DNA of 64,000 nucleotides from Brucella thiophenivorans (GTDB lineage Bacteria; Pseudomonadota; Alphaproteobacteria; Rhizobiales; Rhizobiaceae): positions 62,001 to 126,000 of the forward strand of contig NZ_NNRJ01000019.1 of the NCBI RefSeq assembly GCF_002252445.1, read 5' to 3'. The translations under genes and the position numbers were made by a program. Under the pieces are notes generated by a model. That model had not been told where the DNA came from, did no database searches, and worked only from the letters and a program-made list of their open reading frames with translations. Positions 33,374-43,181 of the stretch are shown here, one piece after another. Every line of letters begins with the position of its first letter. Position 1 is the first letter of the stretch.

Positions 33374-33790
33374 ATGCCAAAATTGATTTTCGTAAACCTG
33401 CCTGTCAAAGATGTTGCGCGCTCGACTGAGTTTTATGAAAAGGTCGGCGCAACCAAGAACCCGATGTTTTCGGATGAAACCGCGTCCTGCATGGTGTTTT
33501 CCGATACGATCCACGCCATGGTCCTCAGCCATGAAAAATTTAGCCAGTTCACGCCGAAGAAAATCGCCGATGCCAATGAGACGAGCGAAGTACTGATTTG
33601 TATATCGGCTGATAGCAAGGCGGAAGTGGACGAAATCGTCGAGAAGGCTGCGAAAGCCGGTGGTCGCGCTGATCCGTCTGCCAAGCAGGATTATGGCTTC
33701 ATGTATGGCCGTAGCTTTGAAGATCTCGACGGCCATATATGGGAACTGATGTGGATGGATATGGAAGCCGCCGCCAAAGCGATGAGCTAA
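33374..33790 (+). CDS. VOC family protein
   Basis: 138 residues; N-terminal FVNLPVKDVARSTEFYEKVG and C-terminal YGRSFEDLDGHIWELMWMD typical of glyoxalase-fold proteins (the final Glu is a likely metal ligand). It resembles the uncharacterised extradiol-dioxygenase-like group. GGGAGG precedes the ATG. A run of 8 A and 9 G lies just downstream (33806-33822). Confidence 0.87.
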   Translation: MPKLIFVNLPVKDVARSTEFYEKVGATKNPMFSDETASCMVFSDTIHAMVLSHEKFSQFTPKKIADANETSEVLICISADSKAEVDEIVEKAAKAGGRADPSAKQDYGFMYGRSFEDLDGHIWELMWMDMEAAAKAMS

Positions 33791-33846
33791 TTTAAGGAGA
33801 GTGACAAAAAAAAGGGGGGGGGCGATACACATGGGAGGAGAAAACC

Positions 33847-34332
33847 ATGTCTGGTCTAACCGTTTGCCTCTGGTTCGACAAAAAGGCTGAAGAAGCCGCA
33901 AATTATTATGTTTCAATATTTCGCGATGTAGGACGACCCGCTGCGATTGACGGTCTGGTTCGTTTTAATCACAGCCATCAGCAGGAAGGAGTCGATGTCG
34001 TAGCCGTTAATTTCACGCTTGATGGACAATCCATGCTTGCCTTGAATGGCGGACCGGAGTTTACCCCCACGCCAGCAACGTCTCTTGTTTTGAAATGCAA
34101 AGATCAGGCGGAGCTTGATGCATTCTGGAATCGGCTGGTTGATGGCGGCTCACCCATGGAGTGTAGCTGGCTGACCGATAAATATGGCTTTGCATGGCAG
34201 ATCGTGCCTGAATTCATGCTCGATATTCTGCAAAATGGTACGCCAGAGGTCAGGCAGCGTGTGGCAGATGCCATGATGACCATGGTCAAGCTTGATATAG
34301 CCACGCTTGAAGCAGCACGTGACGCTACTTAA
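33847..34332 (+). CDS. PhnB-like VOC family protein
   Basis: 161 residues of the PhnB/3-demethylubiquinone-9 3-methyltransferase-like VOC group: TVCLWFDKKAEEAANYYVSIF at the N-terminus, NFTLDGQSMLALNGGPEFTPTPATSLVLKC in the middle and DKYGFAWQIVPEFMLDIL towards the end. Despite the name, no methyltransferase activity is established. Its last 8 bp overlap the 3' end of the convergent FAD monooxygenase gene. Confidence 0.87.
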   Translation: MSGLTVCLWFDKKAEEAANYYVSIFRDVGRPAAIDGLVRFNHSHQQEGVDVVAVNFTLDGQSMLALNGGPEFTPTPATSLVLKCKDQAELDAFWNRLVDGGSPMECSWLTDKYGFAWQIVPEFMLDILQNGTPEVRQRVADAMMTMVKLDIATLEAARDAT

Positions 34333-35533
34333 GATCGATTGCCTCAACGGCGTCATAGCCATAAAGCCAGTCCAGATCTTTGAGAAAACGATCTGGACCG
34401 CGCATGGCAAACATCACGTTGCGGCCAAGTGCAAAAATGCCAGTTGCGTGATAGGCGAATTTGTTGAGTTGTCCGCGTTTGGCAACGGCTGCAAGGCGCT
34501 CTTTGCGCACGGAATCAAAATGCGCAAGTCCCGCCTGCTGATCCGTTGCATCCAGCGCTGCGCCAAGTGCTGCAGCATCTTCAATCGCCATTGCAGCACC
34601 TTGTGCACCAAAAGGTGTGACCGCATGCGATGCGTCGCCAAGCAAAACCACGTTCCCTTCACAGACAAATTGCGTATCTGGCATTTGAAACAATGGCCAG
34701 TAGGTCCATTCGGGAGATGCCGCAATCACATCGCGAATTGCCGGGTTCCAATCCCTGTAAATGGAATTAAGTCGCTCGCGGTCTCCGCGCTTCGACCAAC
34801 CTTCGCCTGGATTTTCACCGCCTGTTATCGCAACGAAATTGAAATAATCGCCGTTTTTAACCGGATAAGCGACGAAGTGCACTTGCTTACCAAGCCAAGC
34901 CGATACGGCTTTTGTCTTGGGCAATATATCGGCGAAACTTGCGGGCAGATCATCAACGGCAATCGTGCTGCGCCATGCAATATGACCGCTGAACTGCGCT
35001 TTGCTGTGCGAAGTTTTGGCGCGCTCGCTCGACCAGACGCCATCGCAGCCTAAGAGATAGGCGGCCAAAATAGTTTCGGTCCGCTTTCCACGGCGTACTT
35101 GTGCCCTAATCCCATCGCCTGTCACCGCATGCTGTACAATCTCCGAGCCAAGATTGATCTCTATGGCCGGATTTTCCAGACACGCGGCAAGAAGTGCTGA
35201 TTGCAGATCAGCGCGATGGCAGACAATATAGGGATGGTGCCAGCGTTTAAGCACGGCGTCGCCGAGTTCCATCGTGAGAAGGGGGCGAGCACTGCGACTA
35301 TCAACCAGATAAAGCGCTTCCGGCGTTACACTTTGTGTGGCAAGCCTTTTCGCAACGCCAAGGCGTTCAAGATGCCGCATGGCATTGGGAGCCAGTTGCA
35401 GACCGGCACCCACTTCTGAGAGTGCAGCGGCTTTTTCAAAAAGCTTGATAGTCCAGCCTCTAGCTGCAAGTTCAAGCGCCGCAGTCAATCCTGCCACGCC
35501 TGCGCCTGCAATCAATATGCACCCTTTGCCCAA
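34325..35533 (-). CDS. FAD-dependent monooxygenase (salicylate hydroxylase-like)
   Basis: 402-residue class A flavoprotein monooxygenase. FAD motifs: GAGVAGLTAALELAARG (GxGxxG, residues 10-26), LLGCDGVWS (DG motif) and LLGDASHAVTPFGAQGAAMAIEDA (GD motif). Such NAD(P)H-dependent enzymes hydroxylate aromatic rings; salicylate or hydroxybenzoate are usual substrates, but here the substrate is open. The start is TTG at 35533, required because the Rossmann motif follows within ten residues. It lies 11 bp downstream of the zinc-finger gene on the same strand, so the two are probably co-transcribed. Confidence 0.88.
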   Translation of the reverse strand: MGKGCILIAGAGVAGLTAALELAARGWTIKLFEKAAALSEVGAGLQLAPNAMRHLERLGVAKRLATQSVTPEALYLVDSRSARPLLTMELGDAVLKRWHHPYIVCHRADLQSALLAACLENPAIEINLGSEIVQHAVTGDGIRAQVRRGKRTETILAAYLLGCDGVWSSERAKTSHSKAQFSGHIAWRSTIAVDDLPASFADILPKTKAVSAWLGKQVHFVAYPVKNGDYFNFVAITGGENPGEGWSKRGDRERLNSIYRDWNPAIRDVIAASPEWTYWPLFQMPDTQFVCEGNVVLLGDASHAVTPFGAQGAAMAIEDAAALGAALDATDQQAGLAHFDSVRKERLAAVAKRGQLNKFAYHATGIFALGRNVMFAMRGPDRFLKDLDWLYGYDAVEAIDLK

Positions 35534-35544
35534 GTTGCTTATCT

Positions 35545-35799
35545 TCAGGCAGCTTTGTCGGTGGACGCATTATAAACGCAGCCAGCTGGCACGGTCTCAT
35601 CAGCATGGAGCTGCGCATTGTAGCGATAAAGCGTCGAGCAATAAGGGCAAACGACTTCGCTTTCGTGCCCCATGTCGAGGAAGACATGCGGGTGATCGAA
35701 AGGCGGATTGGCACCGACGCACATGAATTCCTTCACGCCGATTTCAATGGAATTGTGTCCAGCGTCATTCTGGAAGTGCGGGATGATGTGATCGGACAT
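35545..35799 (-). CDS. Zinc-finger protein, NDUFS6-like
   Basis: 84 residues with the CHCC zinc-finger arrangement: Cys27, His36/His38 and Cys51-x-x-Cys54 (CVGANPPFDHPHVF ... VVCPYCSTLYRY). It corresponds to bacterial homologues of NDUFS6, an accessory zinc subunit of complex I. Together with the NDUFS4 homologue at 8708 this is the second mitochondrial-type complex I accessory protein in the window. Located upstream of the FAD monooxygenase and divergent from ppk. Confidence 0.88.
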   Translation of the reverse strand: MSDHIIPHFQNDAGHNSIEIGVKEFMCVGANPPFDHPHVFLDMGHESEVVCPYCSTLYRYNAQLHADETVPAGCVYNASTDKAA

Positions 35800-35930
35800 A
35801 TTATGCTCCGGCGCTTGTGGATCGCGGCATTCAATTTGAATAGTTATTTTTAATGCGTTTACCGCGAACGGCTTGTTTCTGGAAGTGTTTTCATCAATTC
35901 TGAAGACAATTTAAGCGGTTTGCTATCAAA

Positions 35931-35948
35931 CTGTCATATGACAGCCAT
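35931..35948 (+). promoter_or_regulatory. Candidate Pho box upstream of ppk
   Basis: CTGTCAT-ATGA-CAGCCAT: 12 of 14 positions match two direct repeats of the PhoB half-site CTGTCAT with the correct 4-bp spacer. It also forms a perfect 14-bp palindrome CTGTCATATGACAG (35931-35944). It lies 50 bp before the ppk start, fitting phosphate-starvation control of ppk-ppx. Confidence 0.6.
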
Positions 35949-35997
35949 AGGATTATGGCGACACCGGGCTTTTCCGGTGAAAGCCGGGACAGGAAAA

Positions 35998-38280
35998 ATG
36001 AACGAAAACAGTGTTATGGCATCACTCGCCACCGATTTGACCACAGCGAAAGACAATGATCATTCAGCTCAACAAAATGTCGGAACAGTTCCAAATGCTC
36101 ACGAAGCTTTGAACAATGACAGGGCTGCTGAGCTGATGAAAAGTCCTGAGCGCTTCGTCAATCGCGAATTTTCCTGGCTCCAGTTCAATCGCCGTGTTCT
36201 TGAAGAAGCAGCAAATATACGTCAGCCGTTGCTGGAACGTTTGCGCTTTTTGTCAATTTCAGCTGCCAACCTTGATGAGTTTTTCATGGTGCGCATTGCG
36301 GGTCTCGCAGCGCAAGTGCGTGCGGGCGTTGCCGTGCGCAGTGCGGATGGCCGTATGCCGCAGGAGCAGCTCGATTTCGTTCTTGAAGAAGTCGGACGCT
36401 TGCAGGCTGGACAACAAGCATGCTTGCGTTTGCTTCGTGATGAGCTGGAAAAAGAAAATATCGAAATCGTACGCCCACAGGCTTTGTCGAAGTCCGAAAA
36501 AGATTGGCTTGAGAATCATTTTCTTGAGACGATTTTCCCTGTGCTGACGCCACTTTCAATCGATCCCGCGCACCCATTTCCGTTTATTCCAAATCTCGGT
36601 TTCACGATGGCGCTGCAACTGGCTCGTCGTTTGGATAGCCACCCAATGACAGCTTTGTTGCGTATTCCTGTTGCGCTGAAGCGTTTTATTCAACTGCCGA
36701 CCGAGCAACAGAACGCCTTCCGCTTTATCACGATTGAGGACGCGGTTAGTCTGTTTATTGGCCGTCTGTTCCCAGGCTATGAAGTGCGCGGTGCAGGTAC
36801 ATTCCGAATCATTCGTGACAGCGATATTGAAGTTGAAGAAGAGGCGGAAGATCTGGTTCGTCTTTTCGAAACAGCTTTGAAGCGTCGCCGTCGCGGTCAG
36901 GTTATTCGTATTGAATTTGATGGTGAAATTCCTGAAGCGCTGCGTGTTTTCGTGGCTACAGAACTTGGCGTTTCTGAAAATCGCATCAGCGTGCATGAAG
37001 GTCTTCTTGCGCTCAATATGATTTCAGAAGTGGTTTCTATCCCACGCGATGATCTGAAATTCGTGTCTTACAATCCACGCTTTCCGGAACGCATTCGCGA
37101 GCACGGCGGCGATTGCTTCGCAGCAATTCGCGAAAAGGACATTGTCGTCCACCATCCTTATGAATCGTTCGATGTGGTGGTCCAGTTCCTTCGTCAGGCT
37201 GCGGCTGACCCTGATGTGCTGGCGATCAAACAAACGCTTTATCGTACCTCCAACGACAGCCCGATTGTACGTGCGCTGGTTGATGCTGCGGAAGCGGGAA
37301 AGTCGGTCACGGCCTTGGTCGAGCTGAAAGCCCGATTTGACGAAGAAGCCAATATTCGCTGGGCACGCGATCTTGAGCGCGCGGGTGTTCAGGTTGTCTT
37401 CGGCTTTCTCGAACTGAAAACCCACGCGAAAATGTCGCTGGTGGTGCGTCGTGAAGATCAAAAATTGCGCACTTATGTGCATCTTGGAACGGGTAATTAT
37501 CATCCGATCACCGCGCGTATTTACACCGATCTTTCATTTTTTACATCTGATGCCGATATAGCTCGCGATGTTGCGCATATTTTCAATTTTATTACCGGCT
37601 ATGCGCAGCCCGCTGAGGAAATGAAAATCGCCATTTCTCCGCTGACCTTGCGCACGCGAATCTTGAAGCACATTGAAGACGAAATCATCAATGCGAAGGC
37701 CAAGCGTCCCGCCGCCATCTGGATGAAGATGAACTCGCTTGTTGATCCACAGATTATTGACGCGCTTTACAGAGCCAGTCAGGCGGGCGTTCACGTTGAT
37801 CTGATCGTGCGTGGCATTTGCTGTCTGCGTCCGGGCGTTCCGGGCCTGTCGGAAAACATTCGCGCCAAGTCCATTGTTGGACGTTTTCTCGAGCATAGTC
37901 GCGTTTTCTGCTTTGGGAACGGGCATGATCTACCCTCAGAAAAGGCCATCGTGTATATCGGCTCTGCCGATATGATGCCGCGTAATCTCGATCGTCGCGT
38001 TGAGACCTTGGTGCCGATCACCAATGCCACCGTGCATCAGCAAGTCCTGTCACAAATCATGTTTGCTAACATAATTGATAACCAGCAGAGCTATCAGCTA
38101 CTTGCGGATGGTACCTCGCGCCGGATAGAAAAAGAAGATACAGAGGAAGCTTTCAACGCGCAGGAATATTTCATGACCAACCCAAGCCTGTCAGGCCGCG
38201 GAAAGTCGCTGAAGTCATCTGCCCCCCGCCTGATCGCGCATCGCAAACGCGCACAGGCAGAGAGAAAAACGACTTCATGA
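35998..38280 (+). CDS. ppk: Polyphosphate kinase Ppk1
   Basis: 760-residue enzyme that reversibly makes polyphosphate from ATP. Domains in order: N-terminal ([20 protein letters not shown]), head, and the two phospholipase-D-like catalytic domains with [15 protein letters not shown] (His476, the phosphorylated His), [24 protein letters not shown] and FLEHSRVF (second catalytic His). The start at 35998 is chosen because AGGAAAA precedes it; a start 78 bp upstream would place the candidate Pho box inside the gene. The N-terminal ~50 residues are an unstructured extension. Overlaps ppx by ATGA. Confidence 0.96.
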   Translation: MNENSVMASLATDLTTAKDNDHSAQQNVGTVPNAHEALNNDRAAELMKSPERFVNREFSWLQFNRRVLEEAANIRQPLLERLRFLSISAANLDEFFMVRIAGLAAQVRAGVAVRSADGRMPQEQLDFVLEEVGRLQAGQQACLRLLRDELEKENIEIVRPQALSKSEKDWLENHFLETIFPVLTPLSIDPAHPFPFIPNLGFTMALQLARRLDSHPMTALLRIPVALKRFIQLPTEQQNAFRFITIEDAVSLFIGRLFPGYEVRGAGTFRIIRDSDIEVEEEAEDLVRLFETALKRRRRGQVIRIEFDGEIPEALRVFVATELGVSENRISVHEGLLALNMISEVVSIPRDDLKFVSYNPRFPERIREHGGDCFAAIREKDIVVHHPYESFDVVVQFLRQAAADPDVLAIKQTLYRTSNDSPIVRALVDAAEAGKSVTALVELKARFDEEANIRWARDLERAGVQVVFGFLELKTHAKMSLVVRREDQKLRTYVHLGTGNYHPITARIYTDLSFFTSDADIARDVAHIFNFITGYAQPAEEMKIAISPLTLRTRILKHIEDEIINAKAKRPAAIWMKMNSLVDPQIIDALYRASQAGVHVDLIVRGICCLRPGVPGLSENIRAKSIVGRFLEHSRVFCFGNGHDLPSEKAIVYIGSADMMPRNLDRRVETLVPITNATVHQQVLSQIMFANIIDNQQSYQLLADGTSRRIEKEDTEEAFNAQEYFMTNPSLSGRGKSLKSSAPRLIAHRKRAQAERKTTS

Positions 38281-39818
38281 GTCCAGCAGTCGCACAAGGC
38301 CGTTTGAAGGGGCTTAAGCCCGTCGCGGTTATCGACATCGGTTCAAACTCGATCCGTGTTGTTGTTTATGAGGGTATTGTCCGTTCTCCGACAGTGCTTT
38401 TCAATGAGAAGCTTCTCTGTGGTCTTGGCAAAGGATTGGCCAAGACCGGAAAGCTCAATGAGAAATCGGTCGAGATTGCGTTGCGTGCATTGAAGCGATT
38501 TCGCGTGCTGGCCGAGCAGGCCGGCGCGATTTCCATTCATGCATTAGCGACGGCTGCTGCTCGCGAGGCTAAAAATGGCCCTGACTTTATCGCGCAGGCC
38601 GAAGCTTTGCTTGGAAGGCATATCGAAGTGCTTTCCGGCAAAGAGGAGGCCTATTATTCGGCACTTGGCATCATTTCCGGTTTCTATAAGCCGCAAGGCG
38701 TAACCGGTGATCTTGGCGGTGGTAGCCTTGAGCTTGTTGGCGTCAATGATCATGAGGTCGGTGAGGGGATCACACTACCGCTTGGCGGCCTGCGCTTGCA
38801 GGATATGTCCAACGAGCAGCTTCCGGAAGCAGCAAGAATCACCCGAACCGAGCTTGCACGCGCAACACTTCTTGAAGAGCATCAGGGGCAGGTTTTTTAT
38901 GCTGTGGGCGGCACATGGCGAAATCTCGCCAAGCTCCATATGACAGCCAAGCATTATCCACTTCATGTCATGCATGGCTATGAAATGGATCCGGTTGAGG
39001 CAAAGAGCTTCCTCATGCGTGTTGCCAAAGGCAATATCGACACGATGCGCGGCATCGAGGCCGTATCAAAAAATCGCCGTCAGCTCCTTGCCTATGGCGC
39101 AACGGTTTTGCTTGAAACTATTCGCCGCATGAAGCCGTCCAAGATCGTTTTCTCAGCGCTGGGTGTGCGTGAAGGCTATCTTTACTCGCTTTTGCCCAAG
39201 AACGAACAGCGACTTGATCCGCTTTTATCTTCGGCAGAAGAACTGGCAATCTTGCGTTCGCGTTCACCACGCCATGCGCGGGAACTTGCAACATGGACGA
39301 CGCTCTCGCTGCCTGTCCTTGGTTTTGATGAAACTGAAGACGAAGGCCGTTACCGGCAAGCGGCGTGTCTTGTCGCGGATATAAGCTGGCGTGCACATCC
39401 AGATTATCGTGGCTCACAGGCGCTCAATATCATTGCGCATGGTTCGTTTGGTGGCATCGATCATCCGGGTCGTTCTTTCATGGCACTGGCGAATTATTAT
39501 CGCCACGAGGGGCTGGTTGAGGACGAGATTGCGCCGGAAATCCTGAAACTTTCTACCCCACGCTTGAGTGAACGAGCGAAATTGTTGGGTGCGCTGTTAC
39601 GTGTTGTCTATCTGCTCTCGGCCTCTATGCCTGGCGTTATACCGCGTCTTTACTGGCGAGAAGAAGAAAGCGGTATTGCGTTGGTGGTGCCGGGTGATCT
39701 GGCAGAGTTGATTTCGGATCGTCCCGAAGGCCGTTTGCAACAGCTTGCAAAGCTTACAGGAAAAAATCTCTATTTTGCCGTGGGTGACAGTGCGATTGAG
39801 GGGCTGGAACACCCTTGA
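38277..39818 (+). CDS. ppx: Exopolyphosphatase Ppx/GppA family
   Basis: 513-residue member of the ASKHA fold. The phosphate-binding loops [16 protein letters not shown] (near residue 20) and [16 protein letters not shown] are clear, and [13 protein letters not shown] and [12 protein letters not shown] correspond to the conserved family blocks. It degrades polyphosphate end-wise, or may hydrolyse pppGpp. Coupled to ppk by overlapping codons and ended by a strong terminator at 39837-39875. Confidence 0.93.
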   Translation: MSPAVAQGRLKGLKPVAVIDIGSNSIRVVVYEGIVRSPTVLFNEKLLCGLGKGLAKTGKLNEKSVEIALRALKRFRVLAEQAGAISIHALATAAAREAKNGPDFIAQAEALLGRHIEVLSGKEEAYYSALGIISGFYKPQGVTGDLGGGSLELVGVNDHEVGEGITLPLGGLRLQDMSNEQLPEAARITRTELARATLLEEHQGQVFYAVGGTWRNLAKLHMTAKHYPLHVMHGYEMDPVEAKSFLMRVAKGNIDTMRGIEAVSKNRRQLLAYGATVLLETIRRMKPSKIVFSALGVREGYLYSLLPKNEQRLDPLLSSAEELAILRSRSPRHARELATWTTLSLPVLGFDETEDEGRYRQAACLVADISWRAHPDYRGSQALNIIAHGSFGGIDHPGRSFMALANYYRHEGLVEDEIAPEILKLSTPRLSERAKLLGALLRVVYLLSASMPGVIPRLYWREEESGIALVVPGDLAELISDRPEGRLQQLAKLTGKNLYFAVGDSAIEGLEHP

Positions 39819-39836
39819 TTGTTTTGAATTACAATA

Positions 39837-39875
39837 AAAAAGGCCGATCCGGAAATGTCCTGGATCGGCCTTTTT
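39837..39875. terminator. Bidirectional rho-independent terminator
   Basis: 14-bp perfect stem AAAAAGGCCGATCC / GGATCGGCCTTTTT between convergent ppx and rnd. Confidence 0.94.
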
Positions 39876-39888
39876 AATTTTTAGTGAT

Positions 39889-41043
39889 TTAGTTTAACTC
39901 AACCGCTCGAATACGACGGTTTTCAAACTTAATGACGATCTTGCCAGCAATAAGATCAAGGGCCTTCTGACCAAAAACTTCGCGACGCCAGCCCTGCAAT
40001 GCGGGCACATTGGCATCTTCGCCTTCGGCCGCAATTTTGTCGATGTCGTCGGAATTGGCGACGATCTTTGCAGCAACGCCATGTTCTTCGGTCACAAGCT
40101 TGAGCAGAACCTTGAGAATGTCGGCTGCTGCTGCACTGCCTTCGGGCGAATGTGACTGCTTTGGCAATTTCGGCAGGTCTTCTTTTGGAATAGCCAGTGC
40201 TGCCTGGATTGCAACGATCAACCCTGCCGCCTGACCGGAGCGCTCCCAGCCTTTGGGGATCGAGCGCAGACGTGCAAGCGCTTCCGCATCTTTTGGCTGC
40301 TGTTGGGCGATTTCGGCAATCGTATCATCCTTGATGACACGGCCACGCGGGACATTGCGTTCGCGTGCTTCGCGCTCGCGCCATGCCGCAACGGACTGAA
40401 CAAGTGCGAGTTCAATCGGCTTGCGCATGCGGGTCTTCACGCGCTTCCACGCATCATCCGGGTGCAGGTCATAGGTCTCGCGGGCGCTAAGCACCGCCAT
40501 TTCCTCATTGACCCACTCGCTGCGGCCTTCTTTCTCCAACTCTTCTTTGAGATAGAGATAGATGTCGCGCAGATAGGTGACGTCTGCCAAAGCATAGTCG
40601 AGCTGCTTGTCCGAAAGCGGGCGCCGACGCCAGTCGGTGAAGCGCGACGACTTGTCGAGCTGTTTGCCGGTGACTTTCTGCACCAGCGCATCGTATGAAA
40701 TGGCATCGCCAAACCCGCAAACCATCGCAGCCACCTGACTGTCGAAGATCGGCGCAGGTATAAGATCGCCAAGATGGAAGACGATTTCGATGTCCTGACG
40801 CGCGGCGTGGAACACCTTGACTACGTTTTCGTCGCCCATAAGCTTGAAGAAAGGTGCCAGATCGAGGCCGGGAGCCAGTGCATCCACCAATGCGGTGTGA
40901 TCGGGCGACGCCATCTGAATGAGGCATAGCTCCGGCCAGAAAGTCGTTTCCCGAATGAATTCGGTATCGACCGTCACAAAGTCGGATTTAGCTAGGGCGG
41001 ATACGGCCTCTTCAAGGGCCTCTGTGGTCGTGATGAGCTGCAT
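39889..41043 (-). CDS. rnd: Ribonuclease D
   Basis: 384-residue 3'-5' exoribonuclease for tRNA and stable RNA 3' end trimming. The DEDD exonuclease motifs are TVDTEFIRE (Asp26, Glu28), HAARQDIEIVF and YALADVTYL (Tyr/Asp), followed by a HRDC domain (about residues 210-290, with VAAWREREARERNVPRGRV). Length as usual for the alphaproteobacterial enzyme. A family B repeat lies immediately upstream of its start. Confidence 0.94.
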   Translation of the reverse strand: MQLITTTEALEEAVSALAKSDFVTVDTEFIRETTFWPELCLIQMASPDHTALVDALAPGLDLAPFFKLMGDENVVKVFHAARQDIEIVFHLGDLIPAPIFDSQVAAMVCGFGDAISYDALVQKVTGKQLDKSSRFTDWRRRPLSDKQLDYALADVTYLRDIYLYLKEELEKEGRSEWVNEEMAVLSARETYDLHPDDAWKRVKTRMRKPIELALVQSVAAWREREARERNVPRGRVIKDDTIAEIAQQQPKDAEALARLRSIPKGWERSGQAAGLIVAIQAALAIPKEDLPKLPKQSHSPEGSAAAADILKVLLKLVTEEHGVAAKIVANSDDIDKIAAEGEDANVPALQGWRREVFGQKALDLIAGKIVIKFENRRIRAVELN

Positions 41044-41056
41044 ATTTTTCTTTTAG

Positions 41057-41100
41057 AGCGCATCCCGAAAAGTGTGAAGCGGTTTTCGGAAAAGATGCGC
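41057..41100 (+). repeat. Family B palindromic repeat, single copy
   Basis: AGCGCATCCCGAAAAGTGTG... to ...TTTTCGGAAAAGATGCGC, nearly identical to the tandem pair at 333-446. It sits in the divergent region between rnd and aspS. Confidence 0.88.
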
Positions 41101-41326
41101 GTTTAAACCGAAAATTAAAAGGCGGTCGCTTGTGGCGTCGCAATAAGACATAGTGATGCGATAACACGTGGATAATGATTTTTGTCGACATATTCTGTCA
41201 AGCTGGTCTAACAAACTCTTACAGCAAGAGTGCAGACTTGACAAAGCCTGATCAAAATGCGCTTTTCCGCCCGAATTGCAGCGCTTTGCTTGCACAAGAT
41301 TTATAAAGTTCCAAAAGGCAGAAATC

Positions 41327-43114
41327 ATGCACCGTTATCGCAGCCACACCTGCGCAGCCCTTCGCAAATCGGATGTTGGTTCCAAAGTCCGTCTGTCTGG
41401 CTGGGTTCATCGCGTCCGTGACCATGGCGGCATTCTCTTCATCGATGTGCGCGATCATTACGGCCTTACACAGGTCGTAGCAGATCCTGATTCGCCCGCT
41501 TTCAAGATTGCTGAAACCGTTCGTGGCGAATGGGTTATTCGCATCGATGGCGAAGTGAAAGCGCGTACCGGCGAAGCCGTCAATGCGAATCTGCCGACCG
41601 GCGAAGTCGAAATCTTCGCGACCGAGATTGAAGTCCTGGCTGCTGCCAAGGAATTGCCGCTGCCAGTGTTTGGTGAGCCGGATTACCCGGAAGATATTCG
41701 CCTGAAATACCGCTTCCTCGACCTGCGCCGTGAAACGCTGCACAAGAATATCATGAGCCGCACAAAGATCATTGCAGCGATGCGTCGCCGTATGACCGAA
41801 ATAGGCTTTAATGAATTCTCAACGCCAATTCTGACGGCTTCTTCGCCGGAAGGCGCGCGCGACTTCCTCGTGCCAAGCCGTATTCATGAAGGTAAGTTCT
41901 ACGCGCTGCCGCAGGCTCCCCAGCAGTACAAACAGCTTCTGATGGTTGCCGGTTTCGACCGCTACTTTCAGATTGCGCCTTGCTTCCGTGATGAAGATCC
42001 GCGTGCAGACCGTCTGCCGGGTGAATTCTACCAGCTCGACCTCGAAATGAGCTTCGTGACTCAGGAAGAAATCTGGGAAACGATGGAGCCTGTCATGCGC
42101 GGCATTTTCGAAGAATTTGCTGAAGGCAAGCCGGTCACACAAAACTTCCGCCGCATCCCTTATGACGATGCGATCCGCACCTATGGTTCGGACAAGCCAG
42201 ATCTGCGCAACCCGATCGAAATGCAGGCTGTGACAGAGCATTTCGCCAGCTCCGGCTTCAAGGTCTTTGCGAACATGATCGCGAATGATCCAAAGGTCGA
42301 AGTATGGGCCATTCCAGCAAAGACCGGCGGCAGCCGCGCATTCTGTGACCGCATGAATTCATGGGCACAGGGCGAAGGTCAGCCGGGTCTTGGCTACATC
42401 TTCTGGCGCAAAGAAGGCGATAAGCTTGAAGGTGCAGGCCCGATTGCCAAGAACATCGGCGAAGAACGCACCGAAGCGCTGCGCAATCAGCTTGGCCTTG
42501 GCGATGGCGATGCCTGCTTCTTCGTGGCTGGTCAGCCATCGAAGTTCTACAAGTTTGCAGGCGATGCCCGTACACGTGCTGGTGAAGAACTGAACCTCGT
42601 TGATCGCGAGCGTTTTGAATTGGCATGGATCATCGACTTCCCGTTCTACGAATGGGACGAAGACAATAAGAAGCTCGACTTCGCGCACAATCCGTTCTCG
42701 ATGCCGCAGGGCGGCATGGAGGCACTGCAAACGCAGGATCCATTGTCGCTCAAGGCTTACCAGTACGATCTGGTTTGTAACGGCTTTGAAATCGCTTCCG
42801 GTTCGATCCGTAACCAGCTGCCAGATGTCATGGTTAAGGCGTTCGAACTGGTTGGCCTCAGCCAGCAGGATGTTGAAGAGCGCTTCGGTGGTCTTTACCG
42901 TGCATTCCAATATGGCGCGCCTCCACATGGCGGCATGGCTGCCGGTGTTGATCGTGTGATCATGCTGCTTGTTGGCGCAAAGAACCTGCGCGAAATCTCG
43001 CTGTTCCCGATGAACCAGCAGGCGCTTGATCTTCTGATGAACGCACCTTCCGATGTGGCACCAGCGCAGTTGCGCGATCTGCACATTCGTCTGGCACCGA
43101 CGCAGAAAAGCTGA
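41327..43114 (+). CDS. aspS: Aspartyl-tRNA synthetase
   Basis: 595-residue class IIb synthetase. N-terminal OB-fold anticodon domain ([22 protein letters not shown]), bacterial insertion domain in the middle (about 300-400) and catalytic motifs: motif 2 [24 protein letters not shown] and motif 3 [14 protein letters not shown] near the end, with [27 protein letters not shown] in between. The start at 41327 follows AAAAGG and matches the family N-terminus MHRYRSHTC. Monocistronic with a terminator at 43133-43162. Confidence 0.97.
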   Translation: MHRYRSHTCAALRKSDVGSKVRLSGWVHRVRDHGGILFIDVRDHYGLTQVVADPDSPAFKIAETVRGEWVIRIDGEVKARTGEAVNANLPTGEVEIFATEIEVLAAAKELPLPVFGEPDYPEDIRLKYRFLDLRRETLHKNIMSRTKIIAAMRRRMTEIGFNEFSTPILTASSPEGARDFLVPSRIHEGKFYALPQAPQQYKQLLMVAGFDRYFQIAPCFRDEDPRADRLPGEFYQLDLEMSFVTQEEIWETMEPVMRGIFEEFAEGKPVTQNFRRIPYDDAIRTYGSDKPDLRNPIEMQAVTEHFASSGFKVFANMIANDPKVEVWAIPAKTGGSRAFCDRMNSWAQGEGQPGLGYIFWRKEGDKLEGAGPIAKNIGEERTEALRNQLGLGDGDACFFVAGQPSKFYKFAGDARTRAGEELNLVDRERFELAWIIDFPFYEWDEDNKKLDFAHNPFSMPQGGMEALQTQDPLSLKAYQYDLVCNGFEIASGSIRNQLPDVMVKAFELVGLSQQDVEERFGGLYRAFQYGAPPHGGMAAGVDRVIMLLVGAKNLREISLFPMNQQALDLLMNAPSDVAPAQLRDLHIRLAPTQKS

Positions 43115-43132
43115 TTTTTAAAACTTGAATCT

Positions 43133-43162
43133 AAAAAGCCCGGTCGCGAGACCGGGCTTTTT
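43133..43162. terminator. Bidirectional rho-independent terminator
   Basis: 13-bp stem AAAAAGCCCGGTC / GACCGGGCTTTTT with a 4-nt loop, between convergent aspS and the secreted hypothetical gene. Confidence 0.94.
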
Positions 43163-43181
43163 TTGTTCTGATCGAAGTTTA

